Assembly (NCBI RefSeq): GCF_025118155.1
Contig: NW_026251388.1
Span: 310,001 to 374,000, forward strand
DNA: 64,000 bases
Reading direction: 5' to 3'
Source of the DNA: Cokeromyces recurvatus
Taxonomy: Eukaryota > Mucoromycota > Mucoromycetes > Mucorales > Mucoraceae
Positions 46,694 to 57,975 of the stretch are shown piece after piece (position 1 is the first letter of the stretch; the number at the start of each line of letters is the position of its first letter). The notes under the pieces are model-generated. The model saw nothing but the letters and a program-made list of their open reading frames with translations, did not search any database and was not told the origin of the DNA. A program made the translations under genes and the position numbers.

Positions 46694-47729
46694 ATGCGAA
46701 AAACAAGCATTACTTCTAGTCCTAATACGATTAATACTACTACTAGTGCAACAAATAGAAGTAAAAGAATAATGTTTCAACAATTATATGAATTATTTAC
46801 CTTTTTATTTAAATATGTTCAATCCATCTTATACAATAAACAGCAACAAACTCCTGCAAATAATAGCAATTCAACAAAGTCCTCAACACATAATTCAATA
46901 GCACTTCAATATTACAAAGGAAAAACGCTTGTACTCGATTTAGACGAGACACTTGTTCATTCTGTTAGACTAGGAACAACGGAAACAAAGGTTAATCCTT
47001 CCATTAAGAAAACAATTGAAGTTACAAATGATAGACAAAGTATACTTTATGAAGTATACAAAAGACCTCATGTTGATTTCTTTCTCTCTACTGTATGTAA
47101 TATAGACAAAAATATACATGTATAACATATATGTATATATGTATATATATATGTATCTATGTATATATATAATAATTTTATTTTGGTTTAGATAAGTAAA
47201 TGGTATAAGGTAGTCATATTTACGGCATCAATGTCAGAATATGCTGACCCTGTTATTGATTGGCTGGACCAAGACCATTCCTATATAAGTCAAAGATATT
47301 TTAGACAGGTGAGTTTTACATTTATTAAGAAAAAGAAAGAAAGAAAAGAAAAGAAAAAAAAAGAATTTGTATAGTGTTTTTAATTATATGAGACTTTTTA
47401 TAGTCATGTATTTTAAAAGACGGAAATTTTTTAAAAGATATTTCCATAGCTGAATCTGATTTATCTAAAGTATGCTTGATTGATAATAGTCCTGCTGCAT
47501 TTGCATTATACCAAGGTAATAAGAAAGAAAGAGAAAAAAAAAGTATTTTTATCTGTTTAGATTTACTTATTAAATATTTATTTATATAGAAAATGCAATT
47601 CCTTTACCAACTTGGATATCAAATCCTAAAGATGATTGCTTATTAGATTTATTACCTTTATTAGACGCACTTCGTTTTACTGCAGATGTTCGAAGTATTT
47701 TAAGTTTAAGAGACTCTAATCAAATTTAA
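46694..47729 (+). CDS. Nem1/CTDNEP1-like HAD phosphatase
   Basis: Four exons: 46694-47092, 47192-47308, 47404-47515 and 47590-47729; 255 aa. The catalytic signature is '[12 protein letters not shown]' (D82 nucleophile, D84 acid/base), followed by '[14 protein letters not shown]', '[20 protein letters not shown]', '[20 protein letters not shown]', '[14 protein letters not shown]' and '[20 protein letters not shown]', characteristic of the Dullard/Nem1 branch of the FCP1/SCP family. A hydrophobic/aromatic stretch '[19 protein letters not shown]' at about residues 25-43 probably anchors it to the ER/nuclear membrane. Family role: with Spo7, dephosphorylates Pah1 lipin and regulates lipid synthesis and nuclear shape. 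The first ATG at 46694 gives the complete domain. Confidence 0.88.
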
Positions 47730-48513
47730 ATGAAAATACGCATTTTTTTTTTATACATGTAAATAATTATTAGTGATGATATTCTATTATATTTATTACT
47801 ATTTAATGTTAATTTATTAATAACAAAATTCCCTTCTGAATATACAAGGGAGAAAACACACATGCTCACTGTAAATAATTACATTTATTCGAATTTTATA
47901 TATTTGTGAATATATAAAAAGGTTTTGTTTAAAGCAATAAGCATGAAACTGTAATTGAGTATTATTACTATAAAGATGTATTGTCTATAGATATATAACA
48001 TACACACATATTAGTAAAGGGGAAGAGGATATAAACAAACAAAAAAAAAAGAGAGAGAGAGAGACATAAAGAAGTCCCTTAATGTATCATTTGTATATGA
48101 AGGATAACCAAATACAGCTGTTTACTATGAATGCTATATTTATCTATTATTCATCTAATAAAAATAACTTTATTAACCGAATCTGGTCAATCGATTTTAC
48201 TCCCTAAACCAAGTAAAAGAATTTAGGAAATATGAAATGAGTTCATTTTCATTATTTTAGTTAAGCTCAAAGAAAAAAAAAAAGAAAAGGAGATAAGCGT
48301 AGTGAAAAAAAAAAAGGAGACCCTTTTACAAAAGTATAAATATGAATATAATTTCTTTTTCTTTTCTTCTGTTTTTTTTATTTTTATTTTTTATTTCCTT
48401 CATTAAACTCTTACTGTCCTTAAAAGAAGACAAATCTATTTATTAACTGTCACTCATTTTATACAAAAAAAATATACAATATGAAGGTAAAGTAAAGGAA
48501 TTTATGCATAAAC
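47730..48513. other. Intergenic
   Basis: AT-rich spacer with a GAGA run at 48049-48064 and several A-tracts; no gene. Confidence 0.45.
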
Positions 48514-49042
48514 ATGGTTAAAATCTCGGTACACATATAAATATTAACTTTTAATAAATAATGGGATATAGTTCTCAACTATGGCTACTATGTTTATTGG
48601 CTTTGCAGCTTTGGTCGTTGCAGATGATGAAATTGTCTACTTTCTTTCTCCTACTATGGACTCTGAATTTACAACGGTAGATGAAATTACTTTCACTGCA
48701 AACGATATCACAAACGATGCAGATGAAAGAATTATTGCTAAATTATATAATGCTGGTGATAATACAGAGATTAAACAGATTGGCTCCTATACAGGCGAAT
48801 CTATCGTACGCCCTGACGATCATAATTATTGGAGCTTTAATTGGGTTGTTGATGTACCTCCAGGGACTTATTATGTTCGTCTTTTTGAACAAGATGCTGA
48901 TGGAGATATTGATGATGACGATGAATGGGATAACCAAGTTCGTAGTCATGACTTTCAAATTAAAGTACCTGTTAACAAGAAAAAGAGGGCTCATTTTAAG
49001 AGATCTCAAAAGTGGTTGAAGAGAGCCTCTACTGAAGCATGA
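48514..49042 (+). CDS. Small secreted protein, Kre9/Knh1-like N-terminal domain
   Basis: Two exons: a tiny 15-nt first exon 48514-48528 and 48572-49042; 161 aa. The splice supplies the start of a proper signal peptide, 'MVKISFSTMATMFIGFAALV', followed by 'ADDEIVYFLSPTMDSEFTTV'. The Ig-like beta-sandwich pattern ('SYTGESIVRPDDHNYWSFNW', 'PPGTYYVRLFEQD') resembles the small domain of Kre9/Knh1-type Ser/Thr-rich cell-surface proteins. The C-terminus is very basic and lacks a GPI signal, so it is probably soluble or wall-bound. Without the short first exon, translation could begin at 48581 with a weaker leader. Confidence 0.75.
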
Positions 49043-49051
49043 AGGAAGAAC

Positions 49052-49085
<34 letters not shown>

Positions 49086-49780
49086 CTATAAATTATCTAT
49101 ACTTTTTCTTGTGTTATTTTTAAATTATGAATATAACAGATATTTATGTGTATATTATATGCATACATATACTGCTTATATCTTTTTATTTATTTATTTA
49201 TTTATTATATTTGGAATAAATTTTAGCATTTTTTATTATATAACGTGTTTAGGCTTATAATAGATACGCCTTTTTGCTAAAATGAAATCTCAACACATTA
49301 TTCTTTAAAATAATTACTCGAAACCAACTTATCCAGTTCTTCTTTTGAAGGGTTTGCACGCGATTCTAATTCAAATAATTGGATGATTGCTCTGCAGTAG
49401 GCTGTTCTATTTTAATAAACGTTTATTTTTTATGCGGCATAAATATACATTTTTTTTTTTAGTAAAAGGTGTATAAGACTTTAAGGGAGATGCGTCTAAT
49501 TTAGCTTGCATACAATTTATTCTCTTAGGAGAGAGAACATGTTTTTTTTTTTCATTTATTTATTTATAGACAACAACAACGAACATCTTGTTCTTATTAC
49601 AGCCATTTTTCTCTAGTAAGTGTCAACGAAAATGCAATTAAAAACACACATACACACACACAACGTATTTTTCCTTTTATAGAAAATTTCAAGTATCCTA
49701 CTTAAAAAAAAAAAAATAAAAAATGTTATTTATTATTATTTGCTGTTTCTCTCATTTATACTTTCTTTGCATAAAACGTG
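49043..49780. other. Intergenic with (TAG)n microsatellite
   Basis: Begins with a (TAG)n tract at 49052-49085 immediately after the secreted-protein stop. Also contains (TTTA)n at 49186-49205 and short CA repeats at 49646-49661. No gene. Confidence 0.6.
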
Positions 49781-50599
49781 ATGGTGAATAATAAAGTCCA
49801 ATTACATGCATATGCTATTCCACTTCTTCATGCGGCAAAATATCCTGCATCTGACGTGTGTGGTGCATTATTAGGTAAAAACACAGCTAATGGTTTAGAA
49901 GTTCAAACAGCCGTACCTTTTTTCCATAATTGGACGACCCTTACACCCATGCTTGAAATTGCCTTGAAACAGGTAATCAAAAATAGAACAACATGTTATA
50001 TTATGATATAAATAAGAAAAAAAAATAAAATAAAACAAGTTAAATGACTTTTGACAAATTAGACCGATTTATATGCGAAAAAGAACAATCTAGCTATTAT
50101 TGGTTGGTATCATGGTAATGCACGTTTAGAAGATGATACTTTACCTGAAAGATCTATTAAAGTTGCAGAGACAATTAAAAAAAATAATGATGGGAAAGCA
50201 ATTATTTTTCTGGTAACTTGATGGACACTATAAAATGTATATATTTCTTTAGTCATAATGAAAGTTAATATTATTGTTTTTTTTTAGTTGGACAATAAAC
50301 GATTTTTAAAATTAGATGAGGATGAAACTGCGATTATGGTAAAGTAATCAGATTTGGATTTTATTCTAAATACATTAACAAAATTGTAGCCTTATGTAAA
50401 CACAACAGATAATCAATGGAAAAAGATAAAAGAACCTTTTAAAGCTACTAAGAGTGAAATAGAGTTCAATGAAAATGATACTTATTCTAAAGTACGTGGT
50501 CTTTTCAATTCTTCAGCTTATAATAGAATTTATGACTTTGACGAGCATTTAGAAGATGTTTCATTAAATTGGTTAGATATCAGTAAAATGACTTTATAG
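49781..50599 (+). CDS. EMC8: ER membrane protein complex subunit EMC8/EMC9
   Basis: Four exons: 49781-49972, 50063-50212, 50288-50338 and 50390-50599; 200 aa. Family markers: 'AYAIPLLHAAKYPASDVCGA', 'LEVQTAVPFFHNWTTLTPML', 'NLAIIGWYHGNARLEDD' and 'AIIFLLDNKRF'. It is an MPN/JAB1-fold protein lacking the metal-binding JAMM residues, as in EMC8/9. In the cell it sits on the cytosolic face of the EMC, which inserts membrane proteins in the ER. The 3' end lies 22 bp from the 3' end of the lectin gene on the other strand. Confidence 0.93.
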
Positions 50600-50621
50600 A
50601 TAATAATAAATAAATGTATTG

Positions 50622-52779
50622 TTATACAAATTTCTTCTCGTTACGTTCAACGCGTAATTTCCAATAGAGATAAGCAGCGATAGCAAATAAAAATTGAGTT
50701 AAAAGAGCATAAAAGATATACTTCAAGATACTAGAAATGGTCCCTTTTGTTTCTGCTGAATGTAAATTCACTTCATTCATCTTTGTCTGCATCATATTTG
50801 ATTGTAACGAGATACGTTTCTATACAAAAAATAAAAAATAAAAGAGCTATATTAAACTGCAATTATGTTCCTTTGTTATAACTAACTTACATCCAACTTG
50901 CTAAGAGTTTGTTCTAATCGATTTAAAGATGATTGGATATCTTCTAATTTACGGTCTTGATCTTTACTTATTCTCTTATAGTGTTCAATATTGTTTTGAA
51001 TTTGATTTGATACAATACGTTCTAATTCTCTAGAATTATATACAATAATTATCAATCTTTATAGCCGTACTACCCATTGGATCAACTTACGAGCTAATAA
51101 TACTATTCGAACCAAGTGAGTTACTTGAATCTACTTTTTTATAATTACCACTGATAGCGTCGTCAGGACTGGGTGCACCCAAAGCTTCGATTTGTAATTG
51201 CACAAGTTGAATATGTTCGATTGCTCTACGTTGTGTATCATAGATAGCAGCCTACAGAATAGGAATAGAATAGAATAGAATTGAGTATGATGGCTAATTA
51301 CACGTGTCTATTAACCTAATAAATACCAAAGTAGCAGTCGTTTCTCCTTGAAGATCTTCGTCTACTGTATTTCTTAATTTTCTCATTTGAAACTCGGCTT
51401 CTTCGATTTTCTTAATAATTGAATAAGTGTCATCATTTTTTTTTTTTTATCTTTATTTATTTATTTACCTTTTTCTGTTCTTCATCAATACCTGTGAACT
51501 CTTCGCCTCTTTTCTTTTTCTCTTCTTCCAAAGGACGCTTAGGATGCTTTATAATAATAATAAAAAAAAAGATTTTAATATAAAACTATTATCTTTTCTT
51601 TTTCTTTAAACATTTTACCTCTAGCTTTTGTGGTGGATTTAATTGTCTTGTTTCAAAAGAGATAATATCATGGTCATCTACAAAAATAGATACATATTTA
51701 TAATAAATAAAGTGCAAACAAAAGGGTGTAAATTGGGAAGGGAAATTCTCCTTACCAGCAGGTGTATGTGATGCTGCCTTTTCTCATAATAATAATAAAG
51801 TTAATAAATGTTATGTGTTGGTGATCTTCTTTCACTTACAGATATACCAAAATAATACCCAACAGGTAATTCAATACCTGATTTTTGTACACAAATACGA
51901 TAATCTTTTGCACCACTTCCAGTATCCATTGAAACCTAAAATAGAATCGTTTCAAGGAAAATGTGTATATAATCCTTAAACGATTGAAACTTACTGTTAA
52001 CGTCTTTTCTTTATATGACACTTTAAGATAAGAAGGGTTTTCGGTATTTCTATAACTCATTGAACATGAACCAAGCATATGTTTTCTTGGATCTACATTT
52101 GCTGAAGCATAAGCAATAGTGCCATCATTTAATAATATCATTGTACTAGGTTTATGTGTCTATAACATGCAACATAAATTAAGTATACATGTATATATTA
52201 TATAGCGATATGGGGTAATAATAATAAACTTACTATAGGGTTAGCAGAGTCTAGCCATATGCCAAGCCCATTCCAATTGTCTCTTGAACCAAAAATGGGT
52301 CCTACTTCCATACGCTCCTTTGTATACCAAAAGGCTAAACCACGGCCGCCATTCAAATGCTTACCTGAAACTTTAAAAGCAATCTCTATCTCCCATTCGT
52401 TGTATGAATTAGGAATCTCTGACCAAATCCATCCCTTTGTATTTGGTACAGAAGGCGATAAACGAATAAAGTCATCTGCCTTGAGAATGTCTAACAAAAG
52501 AAGAAGAAAAAAAAAGTGAAAAATAATAGTTCAGTCATATTTACGAGTTCTTTTTTTTCTTCTTCTTTTCTTACCTCCACCTGTTGTCCAAAAGGGAATA
52601 CTACCGTTGTAATAAAAATTCTTTTTAAAAGAAAGCTTGTAATCAAATTTAGAAATAGGTGCAAAAGGTAGATTTGCCTCTGCTTTGATAGGATCTGCTT
52701 TGTTGCTACTACCCCATAGTCCAGCATAAGTTGACTGAAATAGAAATGTGGCGATGACTAAGATTCTTATTGGCTTCAT
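50622..52779 (-). CDS. L-type lectin cargo receptor (ERGIC-53/Emp47-like)
   Basis: Eleven exons: 52779-52575, 52490-52234, 52159-51995, 51935-51840, 51777-51756, 51677-51619, 51546-51469, 51410-51327, 51251-51091, 51029-50891 and 50819-50622; 487 aa. A signal peptide ('MKPIRILVIATFLFQSTYAG') leads to a legume-type lectin domain (about residues 40-250): 'YKLSFKKNFYYNGSIPFW', 'GGRGLAFWYTKERMEVGPIF', 'RDNWNGLGIWLDSA', 'ELPVGYYFGISAAS'. A coiled-coil stalk and one TM helix ('YALLTQFLFAIAAYLYW') follow. The tail 'RVERNEKKFV' has a dilysine/aromatic ER-Golgi retrieval signal. Role: glycoprotein cargo export in COPII vesicles. One micro-exon is 22 nt. Confidence 0.92.
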
Positions 52780-53614
52780 TTACATAAAGTATATACGTAT
52801 TATAGAGGAAATAAAAAGAGAGAGAAAAAAAAAAGAGAGAGAGAGAGAAAGGAAGGAAATGATGGAATTAGGGGATAATAAGGGGTATGCGCGATAGAGA
52901 GAGAATATCTATATATATTTGTGTGTGTGTGTGCGAATGAAAAACAGACAAACGTTATACACAATTAAGGACTTTCCCGCCACATGTTGTCTCCTTTGAT
53001 TGCAACGTCGTGCTTTAAATTTTATTTACAGAAGTAGTAGCTTCTTTTTTTTTTGAAAAAGAAATAGAATTCTCTTTTATAATTGGCTAATATAGTTCGA
53101 GTATCCCATATACAAGGCTATAAATTCTTTTTGGGCTGAATAAATCAAAGTGTTAAGCTAGACTTCAACATTTGCAGTGAATGCATCATAATAGCTTATT
53201 TCTTTATTTATGTTTATGTTTATAGATATTAAAAGCAGTAAGTATAACAATTAAACAATTGTAATTCTTTCTACCTTTAAATATAATGTTCCTTACATCA
53301 TTATCGTTGCTTAGCTAAGAATGTTTGAAAGCTGTATTTGTCTGTTCATAACACAGACTATTTCTTTAAATGATATTATAATAAATTGATTTCTTCTATG
53401 TCTTTAGCTGTATATTTAAACCCAATATCAAGACAAGAACACCTTTTTGTCAATGCATATTATATTATAGTCCTTTTCTCTCTCAGTCTTTTTTTTTTAA
53501 ACTGTCAAAGTCAAAAAGGAAATAAATGATAAAGAAAGAAAGAAGGGATATATTTGTGTACATTATATGAACTCACATATGCATACATTAAAAAAAAATT
53601 TTTTTATTTTACCC
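52780..53614. other. Intergenic
   Basis: Promoter of the lectin gene and 3' side of the SIP5-like gene. GAGA repeats at 52833-52848 and a (GT)n stretch at 52919-52932. No gene. Confidence 0.45.
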
Positions 53615-54179
53615 TCAAGTAGTAGTAGACGACGAAGAGCCTTCACTACTACCATTTGGACTTTGAACACATAACTGTACAGAAGATGTTGTTGATAAAG
53701 TTGGTTTTGTTGATGAATTTTCGCCTCCCTCTATCCTTCTTTCTTCTTCAGTCTTTATATTCTTTTGTTTCATCATTGCTTCTTTTCTTTCCCTTTCCTC
53801 TTGCTCAGCAAGAGACAAGCGTATTGCTTCCATAACCATCCAATCTTCTAAATCCATATTGGCATCTCTCATGTTGGATAAGAATTGATTATATTCGGTA
53901 GCTGCTGCAGAAGAGGCTGATCGCCCTGACCGTGTCAAAAGTGAACCAACACCTGCTACTCTAAGCAAATTATTACGTCCTCTACTCTGTTGATTACCAC
54001 TGCTGCTGCTATTATTATTATTACTGCTGCTACTACTGGTACTAATACTAATTCTTCCTCTTCCACCAGTACCTGCTGATGCTGAATTCCTTCTAGAAAC
54101 TACTCTCGCTGCATTGGATAATGGTGGAGTCACTTTATTCCAATTTGGTCTAATATGATCTATAAAAAATATTATATTT

Positions 54180-54217
<38 letters not shown>

Positions 54218-55298
54218 TTGCTTCACTTTTTTTTTTATGTGTATGTACTAATCATATTTACCAACTAAGACAACATTTGGACTCTCATGACTTACACTTT
54301 CTCGTCTTGGCATATCAGATTCACCAATACCTGAAGTTGTATGTCGAGTTCCCGACACAGTACTATGAGAGCTACTTCTGGGACGACCCTATTTAATCCA
54401 TTAAAGTATAAATACATGTGTGTCTATATTTATTTTAAAATACTTTACTTGAAATTTTTCACTCCATAATGGGGGTTCATAAAGTACGCCATAATTCTCT
54501 TGCATACAAAAGGGACAAGTGGCAGGAATGGAAGGAGTTTCGATAGGACGATGAATTTGAACAAAGCATTCTGTACAAATAGGTTGATCACAACAACGAG
54601 AATAATTAATATTAGCAGGATAATACTACCCTCCCCCGCCAAGAAAAAAATAAATATAAGTACATGTATATGGTCTATCTAATACGCATTGTTCTCATTC
54701 TAATTTACCAGAAAACAAATAGGACACTCTACGGCATCATTATAAAGCATTTTTTCTCTTTGTTTCATCTTTTCTACGTATGCCTTCTTTCTTTCAAGAA
54801 AAGGGTCATAATGAGTTGTGTTGTTGTTTTTATTATCTTTCATTGCTTTATTAAAGGATATACTACGAGGTCTACCTTGAGGCTTATTATTTTTAACAGA
54901 GATAGTTGATAATGAAGAAGATGACTGTGGAAGTGGTAAAGTAATAGTAGTAGTTGAAGGAGGAGATAATAATTCTTCTTCTATTTCTGTTACTACTGTT
55001 TCGGGAGCATCGGGTAAACCTTAGATAATTTATCATTTTGTTAGCAACTGTATAATTTTATATAATAAATAAATTCTTATTTACCTTTATAAAATGGTGC
55101 TATTTTCCTTGCCATAATTAAGTTACGAACAATACGAGGGTCATAATCTTGTTCAGTTGCCGTATAAAGTCCATTTGGAAATACGGCACCTAAATCTACA
55201 AGGTCATCATATTTTGATTCTTGACTACTAGGTCGACTAGCACTTTTTATATTAAGATTCTTAACTGAGGAACTACTTTTAGATGTGTTGGCACCCAT
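53615..55298 (-). CDS. SIP5: SIP5-like RING-type protein
   Basis: Five exons: 55298-55085, 55019-54709, 54625-54449, 54388-54262 and 54159-53615; 457 aa. Begins '[11 protein letters not shown]' (possible N-myristoylation). The conserved Sip5 block is '[20 protein letters not shown]' and '[19 protein letters not shown]'. A RING-like cysteine cluster follows: '[20 protein letters not shown]', '[11 protein letters not shown]' and 'CPFC'. The C-terminal half is Ser/Asn-rich and ends with a UIM-like helix '[19 protein letters not shown]'. Yeast Sip5 links Snf1 kinase to the Reg1/Glc7 phosphatase; the RING/UIM suggests a ubiquitin link. A 33-nt A/T tract sits in intron 4 (about 54182-54214). Confidence 0.9.
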
Positions 55299-55597
55299 TC
55301 TTTTTCTTTTTTTTTTTTCTTTTTCTTCTTTCTTCTGTAAATAAATAAAGATATTAAATATAGTATGTAAAAGAAAGAAGAAAAAATAGAAATAAATAAA
55401 AAGGAAATTTTCATATTTTAAATATGTATAATGAGTAACCAAATGTGGAATATCTGTAATAAAGACATGATACCAAATACGGTAAAACGTTTTCCTTCAT
55501 TTTAATTCGTTGGTAAATAATATAGGAAAGAGTTTATTTTCCAAACACGAATAAAATAAAAATAAAATAAAAATAAAAATAAAATAGAATGAATTTA
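55299..55597. other. Intergenic between SIP5 and STEEP1-like genes
   Basis: AT-rich sequence with A-tracts; it would have to hold both the SIP5 promoter and the STEEP1-like 3' end. Confidence 0.4.
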
Positions 55598-56216
55598 TTA
55601 TGTAGTAGTAGGAAGAGTGGTGGTTGCTGGGAATATATCAGTCACTGCATTAGGTGGAGCTCGTCCTTGAATATCCGTTAAGGCACCTTCCAAGATGTAA
55701 GTATATGGTAAAGATTTTCGATTTTCATTCATTTCATAAGCAACTGTCAAACTACATCCTATGATTAATCAATTAATAATAATGTACACTTCATTTTAAA
55801 ACAAATTCTATTTTACTTGGACATTGATATCTATATTGTTTTTCGTAACCATCACGTCTATTGAATGGAAGAGATGCATAAAATTAATAAAAATTATTTT
55901 TCATCCATTTCTGCTCTTCTTTCTATCTATCTATCTATCTCTCTCTCTCTCTCTCCCTCTTTTTTGTTATATATATATACCTTTTTAATAATACGCATTC
56001 ACCTGCTTCGGCTGTTAATTTATATGTTCTTCTAACATTTGAAATAATAATGGCATTATCTGTTCTTCTTATTGGTAGTTGTCGCAGATCAGCGTCAATC
56101 ACTAATAAAAATTCGGAACAAAGACAGTAATAGACATGAAGTTTTTTTGATGGATCATCATTAGTTAGTGCATGATCTGAAGAAGAAACTACAGATGAAG
56201 AAACGATCTTTGGCAT
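55598..56216 (-). CDS. STEEP1: STEEP1-like protein (CXorf56 family), short form
   Basis: Three exons: 56216-55981, 55857-55817 and 55758-55598; 145 aa. Matches STEEP1 from the first residue: 'MPKIVSSSVVSSSDHAL', 'KLHVYYCLCSEFLLVIDADL', 'QLPIRRTDNAIIISNVR', then 'RRDGYEKQYRYQCPRCSLTV' and 'YILEGALTDIQG'. The two Cys pairs (YYCLC and CPRC) could bind a metal. In mammals STEEP1 promotes ER exit of STING by recruiting the PI3K complex; fungi lack STING, so the ancestral role is probably in ER export or RNA biology. The C-terminal helical part of the animal protein is absent. Confidence 0.85.
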
Positions 56217-57975
56217 TAGACTAATGTTTTAATGGTAATAATAAACACATTACGACACAGAGGAGGAAATAGTCTAATAATTAAATTATTTTGCCATTTG
56301 TGACCTTTTTTTTAACCATATTCAAATTAAAGTACTGCTTTTTTTTTTTTTTTTTTTATGATCTATGCCATCTAATTTGTATCTTCTCAATTAAGATTGC
56401 TGTCTTCTGACCCTTAAGGTTATGGTCATTGGCAAATAATTCATAGTGAATGGCAAGCGCAAGCCATTATTACAGTATTAAAACGACATGGAAAAAGCTC
56501 ATGGTACTCTCTGCTAACTCTAGTCACTTGCCCAATAAAGCAATTTCGTCCGTCTATCTACTTGTGTCGGATGTTTTTCTTGCTTATCACCATTCTATGA
56601 GAACATCCTTATTTCATCGTTTTGTATACTTGGAAATAGTCGTCAACCTCCACTGATAATCCTTTTATAAATGGCACTTTTCCAGATTCGGTTTTCATGG
56701 TTAGAGCACTTTTTATAGAATTTTTCTTCTTTCTAAGGACGTTAAAGAAGCGATCTGTACGAATGAAATTCAGCTTCCTGTCTTTATCAGTTGATTAGAA
56801 AGTGATTAAACTTTTTCTTTTTCCCCGTTGTCTCCCTTTTCGGATCTTCATAATCCTGGCTTTTCTGAACTCAAGGACCATCTTCTATTCAATTTGACAC
56901 TATCGTTGATTGGCGGATATGACACTAGTGTTGCTGGATCATTCTTTGGCCATGATTATGAGGTACCTTCAGCTATCTATCGCTACCTTTACGAGGCATC
57001 CCGTTAATGTCTTTTCCCTACTAGAAGTGCATACACTTTTTTTTTTATAATCTTAGAAATGAGTTAGTCCATCACAAATGGAAGTTGATAAAGAGCAATT
57101 TCTTCTTGCAAATATTACAAATTATAATTTTTATGTTAATTTTTAAGAAAGAAGAGGGAAAATAATAATAAAAAAAAAGGCAGTTATGAGCAATCAAAAT
57201 ATTATGATGGCCCCTGAGACGACAAAAACACTCTTTTTTTTTTTCCTCGACTTATTAGTTTACTATAAAGATATAACTAGTGGTAAGGCAACAAAGGAAT
57301 TGAGAGAGAGGGGTCGAACTGGTTACAACTAGTTGGAGAAAGATTAACGAAAAATAAATCTTAATAAATCAGACAGAGCGTCACTTAGTTGAAAAGGATA
57401 AATCAGAAAAAAAAAAAGGCCTTATAATATCCAAAAAGATATTTTTTTTTTATTTGTGCGGGATTTTTTTTTTTTATTAAAACGTGTAAAATTCTTGAAA
57501 GAATGATGTGAATTAATATTATTACATCATTTTATGTTGATGATAGATTCATTATTTAATTGCGGATTTACAATTATTTTGATGGCATAAAATCCTGTAG
57601 CTATTCTAACACATTATGTTGAAGAATGGCTTCTTCTATTTAACGTTCGCTTCTGTCTATCGTTACAAAGATAAAATAAAATACGCAAGGGTTCTTTCTT
57701 TCTTTCTTTCTTTCTTTCTATTTGACACTATGACTTGTACAAATCAATTACACTTGCCAAACACTACAAATTATTTGACAATGACGACTGTAAAGTTTTA
57801 GACTAAAAGTGGAGTGTTGTTATATTTCAAAGGCCGCCAATCAGATGGCAAAAGGAGGAGAAGGAAAAGGAGGCTTTAAAGAAATAAATGAATACTTTTT
57901 TTTTTCTTTTTTTCTTCTCTCTTTTTTCATATAAATAAATACATATAGACATACAATAAAAAAGAAGGAAAAAAA
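56217..57975. other. Gene-poor interval with possible transposon debris
   Basis: No intact gene. A piece at about 57260-57330 reads 'DITSGKATKELRERGRTGYN' before a stop, resembling a transposase helix-turn-helix remnant. Other frames up to 68 codons show no domain. (TTTC)n lies at 57694-57718. The last 150 bases are pyrimidine-rich promoter for the PX gene. Confidence 0.35.

Noticed and set aside
56450..56656. 68-codon plus-strand open frame
   Set aside because: No homology pattern, no splice partners and composition like the surrounding non-coding DNA.
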